From Haliclystus octoradiatus (Eukaryota > Cnidaria > Staurozoa > Stauromedusae > Haliclystidae): a DNA stretch of 64,000 bases. The DNA lies in contig OU744447.1 in assembly GCA_916610825.1 (NCBI GenBank), positions 38,415,171-38,479,170 on the forward strand, written 5' to 3'. This document shows positions 55,001 to 64,000 of this stretch, one piece after another. Both the position numbers and the translations under genes were made by a program. Within the stretch, counting starts at the first letter, position 1. Each line of letters opens with the position of its first letter. Under the pieces are notes generated by a model. That model was not told where the DNA came from, made no database searches, and saw nothing but the letters and a program-made list of their open reading frames with translations.

Positions 55001-56345
55001 AGTTTAACTGCGCAAGACAACAACGTCAAATCATTATTAAGTGAGTACACACAATCATACATTAAACATTATGTAAAGTAATTGAGATGGCATCGCCCTA
55101 CCGATGGCACCCGTACCACTCATCTATTTCTAGAGTGGCTCTTCGCTGAGGGCAATGATTTTAAATGCTCTTTATTGATATGAGCTGCGACACTGCAGAT
55201 CAATTTCAACAGATTTCATGGCAGATAGGTCTCGATTGTCAATGCTCACGATGCGTCCCAGCTATCCACAATGCAATTCCCTCTGGACTATTCCATTCGC
55301 CATCAGAAGATGTACTCATTTGATGTTACAGATAAAGTCAAGGCTGAGTTGACCTTCGGAGGATTTGAACCACATTCGATTAGATATGATCCGGTCTGAT
55401 GTTCAGTTGCTCTGTTATCTGAGCTAATCTTCCCTTGAATCATTAGTTGAAACATTATGAATCTTTGATATACTGTAGACAATATTAAAATAATAATTAT
55501 TATTTAATTATTAATAATAATTATTATTATTACATACTGGAATGGTAATGGGTACTGAAATTCACCAGAAACATGATCTAGATTCTACTCATTCCATTGG
55601 AAAACTTCTAAAAGACACATTGAAAGTTAAAATCTACTGAATTGTGCCCAATTAGTATATTACAGTATCCAGTAGTTTTCAGTAGGTTTTCAGTGAGATT
55701 TCAGTGTTTCAAGATTCACAGTGCAATTAAGGAGTGCTTATTATACTTGGACGTGTCATTGTGTTGTTGTCCCAAGAGTCTCCTTTCTATACTACTTACA
55801 GCTCATAAAAGTACAACCTTTGAGATCAATTTTTCCCAATAAACGATTTATGGTTTCTCAACCCTCACCTGCTATGACGTAGTGCTGATGATATAAATTA
55901 GGTAGAAACTAAGCAATGAACTATTCGTTGTTTGGTGCATTTTGATTGGCTGATCTATGCTTTGATTGACTATAATTACAAGTTTTACTGTAACTCTGAA
56001 TTTCGCGCTTTCGACTGATTGCGTTCTGTTGATTATCCCATCCTATTAATAATCGTATATAGCTACTGATCTAATTGTCGATACATGGGAGTGGTCTGCT
56101 TTATATCAAACAATTTATTGTAAACTACATTTTTAGAGTCACGCATGCGTGATTACGTTCTCTTATCAATGACGTCAGAGAAAGCTGATCTCGGTAAAAC
56201 CGTTCCAATTGCATTGCGAACTGTACAAGAAGAAATCCGTTCTCTGGCCTCGAAGTTCTCACGTCTTGTCTCACATAATAAAGACGTTTATTTGCCATTT
56301 TACGAAACGATTATCTCTGAGTTACAAGAAGATAAAACAAGTTAA
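49083..56345 (+). CDS. TCP11L1: TCP11-like protein (T-complex protein 11-like), 8 exons
   Basis: Exons: 49083-49201, 50511-50631, 51030-51250, 51791-51927, 52317-52480, 53307-53488, 54874-55040, 56137-56345. The 1,320 nt keep one frame and give 439 aa plus TAA. TCP11-family segments are visible in order: NMALAHEVAVNDEFEL near residue 20-35, VHRAFWDHLREQL, LCAPSRDDEIKALLRVREM, MKLDMANYQL followed by LMQQSAEYER, and the C-terminal RLVSHNKDVYLPFYETIISE. The protein is all-helical with no signal peptide or membrane segment. TCP11 itself is a sperm protein; the somatic TCP11L paralogues have no settled biochemical role. The protein is shorter at the N-terminus than vertebrate TCP11L1 (about 510 aa), so an upstream exon cannot be excluded. 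The L1 versus L2 choice is tentative. Confidence 0.9.
53030..53180 (+). mobile_element. Possible tRNA-derived SINE relic
   Basis: GTGTAGTTGTTAAGGCATTG and GTCTTGAGTTTGATAATG are in A-box/B-box positions, similar to the copies at 5210 and 16812 but more decayed. In a TCP11-like intron. Confidence 0.35.
53630..53935. repeat. CAGT-type MITE array in a TCP11-like intron
   Basis: Begins near TAGTGAAACCTG. Internal units with CAACCCTGTATATAAAGGTC and CACCTGTCTATAGTGGTCAC recur three times, then TAGCTGGTTGTTATATA. Same family as 8575 and 36020. Confidence 0.6.
55085..55436 (-). mobile_element. tRNA-derived SINE, near full-length, inverted
   Basis: On the − strand it has GAAGATTAGCTCAGATAACA (A-box) and GTGGTTCAAATCC (B-box). 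The same 3' half as the copy at 7587 follows, ending near 55085. Lies in the last TCP11-like intron. Confidence 0.8.
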
Positions 56346-57589
56346 TTTATTTGGGCGAGTGGGTTATAATAAAAGTGGGAGGGTTTAATAAATATTCAAA
56401 ATTATATACATAAAATTATATTCTGTAAGTAAACAATATTGAAGGAAGTTAGACGAAAATAGTTAAATATCTATATAATTTTATTATTTTATGCATTGCT
56501 TGGAAAAGGAAATTTAGAAAGAGTGTAATTTAGTTGCTAATTAATACTAATCATTTTGTAAATACATAACATATTATATCTATTACATACATAGGAAGCT
56601 TTTGCTTATTTGAAACATCAAAACATTTTGAAATGTTTTGGATTCTTACTTCAATTTTACAATCATTTTCTGAACTTCAACTTTTGACACGAATCCCAGC
56701 GGGCAGATGAATTCGTTGCTATTAATTTGAATAATTTTGTAATTATTGGGACTTGTTCGAATGATTTCATATAATCTGCAAAACTACTGATATTAATACA
56801 GGGGGGTTAAGCGAGAAATTGCTCAAGGGGCCCGAGCATTTACCCCCCCCCCCTAGATTGTGTTGCTGCCTTTTAATTGCGAATGTGAGAATCTATTATT
56901 TGGAAATCGGTTTCCGATTTTTGCGAGAGAAATTCTATTGAGGCATTTTTTCAAAAGCTCGAAATTTTTCTTGTCGGCCCTGCAGACTTGATATTTCATT
57001 TTATGGCGGCTCTACGAAAGCAGGAAATATCCTTCTATGCTCTTTTATAGTTTACCTGCTGTTGCTGTAAAATATTTCAATTGACGTCAGAGTATCAACT
57101 CTATTGAGTAGGTCAATTGTTTTGTAAATACAATGTTATAGAGTTAAACAATCACTTTGTATATAAAAAAAGATTTATTCGATTTCATTTTGTAATTGTA
57201 TATTATTTTTGTTTTTTAGTGACGGCTGAAAATATGTTTCATATATATAACGCATAAATTATTTATCGATTTTTGTTATCTACCCGTGCAATAACCGCAA
57301 TAACATATTCAATAAGTATGATATCTGACCATCATGATATTATCTCTATTTTATGAACATATTTTTATGGATTACAGTTAAAAGACTCTCTGATCAGTTA
57401 TTAGCCTGACGTAAATGCGGAGTTGACACTGTTTGCGTCTTTCAAAGGGCTGCCTTGTAATAGACTGATAATAGGTGTTGAGTATTAGCAGTTGAATCAA
57501 TAACTGAGTTGTTAGTGTCTTCATCTCGGACGTTTTTCATCGCGTTTTGGATATTCAAATGAAAGTCAAATATCTAATTATTATAAAAC
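56346..57589. other. TCP11-like to GPCR intergenic region
   Basis: 1.24 kb of AT-rich DNA with poly(A) signals near its start and a C-run at 56836-56851. No gene, TIR element or clear promoter motif is seen. Confidence 0.55.
56368..56392 (+). terminator. Polyadenylation signals of the TCP11-like gene
   Basis: AATAAA at 56368-56373 and 56387-56392, 23 and 42 nt after the stop codon. Motif-based. Confidence 0.45.
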
Positions 57590-58606
57590 ATGAACATTAG
57601 TTTAATAAGGACAGCTAATGAAACAATTTATCAAGTCGTTGATGACTTCGGTATAAGCTACTTGTCTTTATGGAGTATATTTTTCATCGTGGAAGGATTA
57701 ATTGGTGTATGTCTGAACACGTTTTTAATTTGCGCATATTTGAAACATGAAAATCGTAACACGTTGGCAACGCTCCTGATAGTTAACCTTGCCATTAGCG
57801 ATTTGTTATTAATTGTCATGGGTGTTCCGTCAGTCATAATATCAGCATGGTTATATCCAAGGACGTCAGCCTCGCTACTGAGTTTGATTAGTAATGGTTT
57901 GTTTATGTTGTTTTGGACGTCGTCTCTGCTGACGGTTTGTTTGATAAGTTACGATAGAAGATTATCTGTTTGTCGACCGTTTCGTATTCCTCTGGCGTCT
58001 GGACATTGCATCAAACGTGTTACTTATGTGTGGATAGTTGCTGCTTTAGTGTCGTGTGTATCTTTACTGTTAAAGTATTATCTATCGTCTGATATTGGCA
58101 AAACTATTAACGATAATGGCGTTGCACCGACAAACCCACTATCTCTATTTGTATTCATATTTGCAGTTGTGTTGATGGCTTTTAATTACATTTTAATGCG
58201 AACAAGTATGAATAATTCTAGCTCTCGAGTACCTCCTATCATCTTCAGTGGGACCTTCGCTATTGCTGCTTTACCCGGCAGGCAACAGCAATATTCATCT
58301 TTATTATTTCAACAATTAAAAAGTCGAAGGTTGAAGATATTTAAACTTACCTGCATTGTTTTACTATCAACAATAACCTTTTGGGCACCTCATGTTATTG
58401 TTGGCTTTGCTGAAGTATTTTTTTCAAGAAGAATTAATTTGCAATTAAGAAAACCGAAACTGTTATTACTTTCGTTTGGATATTTTAATCACGTTTTTCA
58501 TCCGCTGTTGTATGCTGGGAAAAGCAGTCAGTGGAAAAGGGCGTTGAGAAAATCTATGCCATTTCTACCCCTCTCTTCTCCTAGAGTCGGTCACGCAGGT
58601 ATATAG
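57590..58606 (+). CDS. Class A (rhodopsin-like) G-protein-coupled receptor, intronless
   Basis: A 338-residue seven-helix receptor in a single exon. TM1 is about 24-50 with GVCLN (N43). TM2 is 59-85 with LAISD (D71). TM3 ends in YDRR (121-124, the DRY position read as DRR). TM4 is 143-163, TM5 184-205, and TM6 252-276 with FWAP (W265, P267). TM7 is 291-309 with NHVFHPLLY, so NPxxY reads HPLLY. The short tail is basic. N-glycosylation sequons are at N2 and N10. No Cys is present at the usual top of TM3 or in the second extracellular loop, so the canonical disulfide seems missing. TM7 lacks the opsin retinal lysine. Ligand and subfamily are unknown. The start ATG is the first in the frame and gives a short extracellular N-terminus. 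Confidence 0.85.
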   Translation: MNISLIRTANETIYQVVDDFGISYLSLWSIFFIVEGLIGVCLNTFLICAYLKHENRNTLATLLIVNLAISDLLLIVMGVPSVIISAWLYPRTSASLLSLISNGLFMLFWTSSLLTVCLISYDRRLSVCRPFRIPLASGHCIKRVTYVWIVAALVSCVSLLLKYYLSSDIGKTINDNGVAPTNPLSLFVFIFAVVLMAFNYILMRTSMNNSSSRVPPIIFSGTFAIAALPGRQQQYSSLLFQQLKSRRLKIFKLTCIVLLSTITFWAPHVIVGFAEVFFSRRINLQLRKPKLLLLSFGYFNHVFHPLLYAGKSSQWKRALRKSMPFLPLSSPRVGHAGI

Positions 58607-60828
58607 CATCTCAGTTCTCATATTGACACGTTCTCAAAATATTTTTATTCGCGTAACAGTTACTAGATATTACATAAGTTTTAATTCAAATAAGTTATTC
58701 CACAAATACATGACATCATAAATGCCCTTCATTATCTAATTGTATACAGTTTGTAGATTCATATCACGCAATGGGCAGTATGCTAAAAATAGGGAATACA
58801 AATGTTTCAATTATTTATTTGAAATCAATATGATCTGTGTGATATCTGATTTACAATCTACTTGATATGAAATGTTTCCAATGCTAATATGTCTCAAGTA
58901 GAAAGTCAATGATGTATTATATCTACTGCCGCAGCTGTTGTTGCTGCCAATTAGAAACACAACGATAAGACGGACAACCAATTAACCATACAGAATAATA
59001 TATAGAGTGCATTGTATTGTAGAAAATATCGTCTTCGCATTTAGTTTGGCTGTGATCGAAATCAGTGTAGAAATCATCATTTTACCTGAGTACATAGGCG
59101 ATCATGAATTTCGGTAGAATGAAAGGCCGTACTTGTTCTGTGACAAAGGCCTGGGAGGGGTGACACTTTTGCAAAAAATGAAGTACTCAAAAAGTTTCAA
59201 GGTCCTGTAACTATGCAACCCAAAACTTCCAAAACTTGAAAATGTTAACCAAAAAGTTCCAAAAATTTAAAACAAGTTCTTCAATTCTCTTTAAATTAAA
59301 AAGTTTCCAATTGATGCAGCAGCTTTTTTAAAATTCTGTAGAAAGTCGAGAAAGACCCCAAATAGTTCCAAAATCTTAAATTTCTTACCAAAAAAGTATT
59401 TTTATCAGCTGGAATGATATGGACTCGTCAAAATATGGACAAATCCCACCTCTGTGTTGGAATATCCAGGCAATTTCAAATAAAGCCTGTCATTTGTGGC
59501 TTTGAGTTTTACGCTTTTAGTGATCATCAGACGTTAATTGAAAAAAGAAAGAAAAATCGCGTATTAAGGGTGAAACTCTGAGTTACGAAAAAGGCTTTGC
59601 GTCATCCTTGTCTCATCTAATTATGCTCTGTATCTTCAGAATATAATTAAAATGTTTTTTGTGATGCAGAATGAACCGTCTTAAGAGTTCAGATCAGTTG
59701 GTTTAAACGTTTGCCGATTTATTGTCCTTTTTGGCAAAAATCGATACAAAATATGCCGAGAAATCATTTTTTTTGCCTATTAAATTCGTTGAGGCATATG
59801 ACCCGGTATGGGTGAAATGTGCCGACTATCTCATTATGTATGTATGCATGTATGTCGATGAACCACTCTGTTCTAATCTCACACATTACTGACCTGAATG
59901 TGTGTGTTATTTGTGTGCCACAAATAGACTTAAGGACAAAATCATGCAGCTGAATTCGGACATCAATGTTAAATTGTTTGTTTCACGGTATTGTCTGATT
60001 ATTAATTAAGCGAACTTATGCTATGCAGATCAAGACGACGATCGATCGTTTCAAATATTTGCACATCATTTAATCATAGTGATTTAATTCGATGACTGTC
60101 ATGTATTTAATAGAGCTTTCCTTATCCGCGGTATCTTCCGTTATCTTCCGTTATCAACTTATCGGCGATGCTACTTTCTATTTATGACCGGTGTCCGCTG
60201 TGTTTCTGAGGCGATCGCATCAAATATTATTAACAGTTGAGATAAATCAATAGATAGGCCTATATAAATAGGTCTTGATTAAGCGAGAATGTGGGCTCAA
60301 TTTTACTCATTGTATTTAATTTCATGCCATCAGTTTTCGATTTGTTGGATTTGATTTTAAAGTCAATACTCATTGATATCCCAAAAGACGCCATTGAATG
60401 TTGAAACACAACCGATTCTTACGGGTTTCATAATCAAGAATATAGTAAAAGCATGCGGTATATCACATCAATAATTGTCTTTTGTTAATTTTATATACGT
60501 CATATTTTAATTAGTAATCTTTATTTAATTATCCTAGTTTGGCGACAATTTATAATAATTTGTAAAGTGTCCTTCCGAGGCTAAACGGAAAATTCAACTC
60601 GCGTCAGCTCTATTTAGTATCCAGTCTACTTTTTCAATAGCACGAGCGCGGTTACGTTAAATCAAACGTCCCACGCATAGAAATCCATGTTTTTTTGGCG
60701 GGAAATATGATTCAAATCACACGTGTCGTCAGATCAAAGAGATCAACCTTTTATTGTTCGTTTTAACATGGATCACGGATTTTGATTAATAATTTGAAAT
60801 GGATCAATCCAGTAATAGCATCAGTTGA
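58607..60828. other. GPCR downstream region
   Basis: 2.2 kb with no supported gene. AT-rich sequence includes CAAAAAGTTCCAAAA-like degenerate repeats (59175-59400). A short peptide frame, ATG at 60799 to TGA at 60826, precedes the unrecognised gene. Confidence 0.5.
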
Positions 60829-63670
60829 AAAATTGGACTGGAACGTAATCCCATCATAATAGAATCTGGTCAAATAGAACAAACCAGTATTAAACCTCAA
60901 GCAGCATGGGAATCTCTGTTTTCAAGACAAGATACCGAGTCAAGCGGGACAGCGAAAGACCAAGATGCAGCTGAAAACCTTATCAGGCATTTCAGCTTGG
61001 CAACAACAACAACTTTTGTAGTGTGGAATACTGCTAGAAGGGTTTTGGAAAAACAGGTATGACAATTAAACAACTGTAAAAGTGCAAACAACAAAACCAC
61101 TTTGGGAATGTCTTGTCACTTGCGAGAAATCCTCTCAATTAAGGAATTTCTTACATCTCAGAACTATCTGATGTGAAAATTCATATTATGTAGAACAATG
61201 ACGTACCGTATATAGCTTTGAATCGGAGGGTGTATGTCTGCCAGCATGGGAAATCACAGCCCAAACCAAAAGTTTGTTGTTGTTGTTGGTTTATTTGCAA
61301 AAAATATAATATTTACTGGAATATAAAGGAAAGCTTGACTTTCACTTACATATATCCTTTAAATACAAATGGTATTAAAAGTAGAAAAAAAGTTGTTAAT
61401 TAATTGAATATAGTTCATACATAATAATACTAATAGACTTTGCATAAAGCACTTAAATCTTGTTCATCCAATTTTGATTTAAAGGATCGTAATGTTTTAC
61501 TCGCGACAGTATGTTCGGGTAAACCATTCCACCACGGAATTACTCGATTAACGAATTGAAATTCGGTGACATTTAGCTTACAGGATAGCGTGTTTGTTGG
61601 CTGTAGCTTTAAGGAATTACCTCGCATTGAGTATTTATTCTTAGAAAAATTACAGAATTCTGTTACATTTAAATCTACGAGGTTGTTTACAATTTTGAAC
61701 ATCATAATAAGATCTTGTTTTATTCGTCTTAATTCTAAAGAACTAATGCCAAGATAAACTAAACGATCTTGATAAGCCTGTCCGTAAACATGATTGACAT
61801 GGCATATATGCCTAGTGAAGGTTCGTTGCACCTTTTCAATGTTCATAATGTCTTTTGTTAAATAAGGGGACCATACTGGAGACACGGATTCCAAAAGTGG
61901 TCTTACGTATACGTTGTACGCTTTAGTTAAAATAAAAGGATCTCTACTTGTGAAACATTTTCTTATTAAATATGACCTAGATTTTGCTTTTGCTGCAATC
62001 ATACCACAATGTGCTGAGGATTTGAAATCTGCAGTAAACAATACTCCTAAATATTTGATCCTTTCCACGGATTTCAACTCTTTTCCTTCCAAGTTAAACA
62101 CTTTTCGAGGCACTTTATTATTTCCGAAAGAAAATACGCAACATTTGTGTAAGGCGAGTCGTAACTGCCATGTTAAAGCCCATGCTACCACCTTGTCTAG
62201 TGTTTGCTGGAGATTGCAATTTTGGTCAGCTCGTGCAGTAAAGATCTTTGCAAAGTAAGTAAGCAGTCAGTCATATACAGATCCATCTCTGCAGCATACA
62301 AATTAAATATGAAATACAGTAGTAAGAAGACTACTTGCAAGGGATGAATCTCAAAAAGGTTTTTTGTATTTTCCGAATTTTGCTACCTCTGTACAGCAAC
62401 CACCTGTCTATTGCAGCCATGACAATGCTGTACCCATGTACCATGTGACTTAATGTACTCATTGAACTATCCTTTAAAAGTGTGTTGTCTAAACAGGAAC
62501 TGTCAAGGACCCTTCATAAGATTTATTCTAATAACATACTTGTAATGGTATTTCCTGCTACCATGGAATCCATAAACAGCTAGTTAATCAATATATTGGG
62601 CTAAAGGAACACTTTCATCATTCTTTTAAAAGTGGAAATAATGGAATGGCCTCTCTATTAACAGGACTTGGGGAATTTTTTATGAGAACAGCCCTTGAAA
62701 AAATCCTGAAACTGGCAAACGGCCCCTGAAATAATTGGGAAACAAAACAACAACAAAATCTAAAAATTATGTCAATTTTCTGAAGGGCAACAAAGAATTG
62801 TAACTTTGAAAACTATGACCTCCAAACATTTATAACTGTACCATAGAATTTCAATTCAAATATTATATCTAGCTATTATTTCAAATACAAGTGAATATGA
62901 ACAAAAAATTTATATTAGTCGAATGATAATTTGTAGCAAGTGATGCATTTGAAACATGACACACTCCATTTAATAATGATCAAATATAAGCAGCAAATAT
63001 TATACAGTCGATAATCTTATAATCAATAGTTGTATATCATAAACTTAGAACAGACCCAACTAATGACACACATAATAATCTAGAATACACCATAGCGACA
63101 TCTGGAGGCTACGCAGTTGACTTCTCCTGAAATTCGAAAATTTGCAATATTAATCTATCCACACTAACCAAGAATAATTTACATAAAAAATTTTCACGAC
63201 AAGGATGTCGAGAGTGGATAAATAGAATAAGTAGAAACAACAGATAGCCTCCAGGGGTCATTTGAAAATGTACTGCTGCTTACAGGGAGGGCCAAATTTT
63301 GCTAGAAAGCTTGAATATAACACTATGTTAACAATGAAACAATCAATTGTAATTTGCAGATACAAAGATCTGAATCTGAAGCTTTCCAGCGAGGTGTAAA
63401 TTTGCTCAATTGCATTACAGGTGTCAGAAATCCATTCAACATGAATCGCATACATGTATTATCGATGCATGAAAGGAAGGTACTACATTATCAAGTTGAA
63501 TTTGTAACAATCTCTCACAGGATTAACCATTTGGTCTGTTATGTTTCTTGTGGCATGTGTGACGTGTGATGTGTAGAATGTACAGATCATTAACTTAGTT
63601 ATGTCTTTTTTGATAGCTAATTGAAATGGATGATGGTCGCCTCAATGACAACATTTTTAATGCATGCTAA
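60829..63670 (+). CDS. Unrecognised three-exon gene (5' end not found)
   Basis: Three open segments join in phase 0 through good splice sites. 60829-61056 ends LEKQ followed by GTATGA. 63360-63479 starts after TTTGCAG and ends HERK followed by GTACTA. 63617-63670 starts after TTGATAG and ends FNAC then TAA. Together they encode 133 residues, hydrophilic and largely helical-looking, with ENLIRHFSLATTTTFVVWNT in the middle. I recognise no family. The first segment opens after an in-frame TGA at 60826-60828 and has no ATG of its own, so an upstream exon or different acceptor is needed; the 60829 start is only the limit of the open frame. AATAAA lies at 63797-63802. The intron between the first two exons holds a LINE fragment on the other strand. 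It could be chance, but three matching phases argue otherwise. Confidence 0.4.
61430..62262 (-). pseudogene. 5'-truncated LINE reverse transcriptase fragment (CR1/Jockey-like)
   Basis: The − strand frame (253 aa from an ATG at 62191, open upstream to about 62262) encodes the RT thumb and C-terminus of a non-LTR element. Visible are KSVERIKYLGVLFTADFKSS, VYVRPLLESVSPVWSPYL, IEKVQRTFTRHICH and YLGISSLELRRIKQDLIMMF. The frame starts about where the RT YADD motif should be, and that motif is absent. It lies between exons 1 and 2 of the unrecognised gene. The clade is a tentative call. Confidence 0.75.
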
Positions 63671-63796
63671 AAGATGCTGCAAGATTGATACCAATCTGAT
63701 AATGGCTTCCAAGACATACTTTTGCAAAGAAAAATCCTTTAAACCAAAAAAAATTATTGGGCAACAGCAACAACTTGGCTTGGAAGGAAAGTCAAT

Positions 63797-63802
63797 AATA
63801 AA
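63797..63802 (+). terminator. Possible polyadenylation signal of the unrecognised gene
   Basis: AATAAA 127 nt after the TAA at 63668-63670. Motif-based. Confidence 0.3.
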
Positions 63803-64000
63803 ACTTAACGATACATTTCATGAAAAAATCCAGCGCTCTCTCTATAAATTCCGTCAGAACTTTTGAAAGAACTTGAAGTATGATTACAACCAAAATATGA
63901 TGTTGTTCAATATCTAATGAAAAGTCTGATCTCATGTAGCGGGAAACAATAGGTTGCAGGAGTCAAATTTAATAAAACGTTTTGAGGGTGTATTTAAAAG

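Noticed and set aside
61914..62258. 114-aa + strand frame
   Set aside because: Antisense shadow of the LINE reverse transcriptase fragment on the − strand.

Overview
The window is eukaryotic nuclear DNA from an intron-rich, AT-rich invertebrate animal. Coding exons are short (33-572 bp), have GT-AG borders, and are separated by introns packed with transposable elements. All the genes are conserved animal or eukaryotic families. The mix of Penelope-like elements, tRNA-derived SINEs, TIR elements and very long (ATT)n arrays fits a marine invertebrate such as a tunicate, hemichordate or cnidarian, but I cannot name the species. No bacterial, CRISPR or viral features were seen.

Gene layout, all on the + strand. 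(1) 289-32781: coatomer subunit alpha (COPA, alpha-COP); 32 exons encode about the last 963 residues and the N-terminus lies left of the window. (2) 33836-43668: mitochondrial glutamate carrier of the SLC25A22/SLC25A18 type, 7 exons, 332 aa. (3) 44818-47689: DHRS12-like short-chain dehydrogenase/reductase, 4 exons, 331 aa. (4) 49083-56345: TCP11-like protein (TCP11L1/TCP11L2), 8 exons, 439 aa. (5) 57590-58606: intronless class A (rhodopsin-type) GPCR, 338 aa. (6) 60829-63670: three phase-compatible exons of a gene I do not recognise. Genes 1-5 are separated by about 1.05-1.4 kb; gene 6 begins at least 2.2 kb after gene 5. There is no functional pathway linking them; they are ordinary housekeeping, metabolic and signalling genes.

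The most unusual part is the mobile DNA. One COPA intron (18115-31767, 13.65 kb) holds two giant foldback elements. Each has kilobase-scale or 0.7-kb inverted arms and a perfect 9-bp target-site duplication (TSD). A third, nested element made of GTACGTACGGAC-type palindromes also has a 9-bp repeat at its borders. Four smaller elements elsewhere share the terminus TAGCCTGCnCGCAGAC and also have 9-bp TSDs; they range from 838 bp down to 77-bp near-perfect hairpins. Together they look like a Mutator(MULE)-type non-autonomous community. A PIF/Harbinger derivative, Tc1/mariner-like MITE arrays (one with a 147-bp dimeric higher-order repeat), a tRNA-SINE family (one copy with a 15-bp TSD), two Penelope-like elements set among (ATT)n arrays, and a 5'-truncated LINE fill much of the rest.
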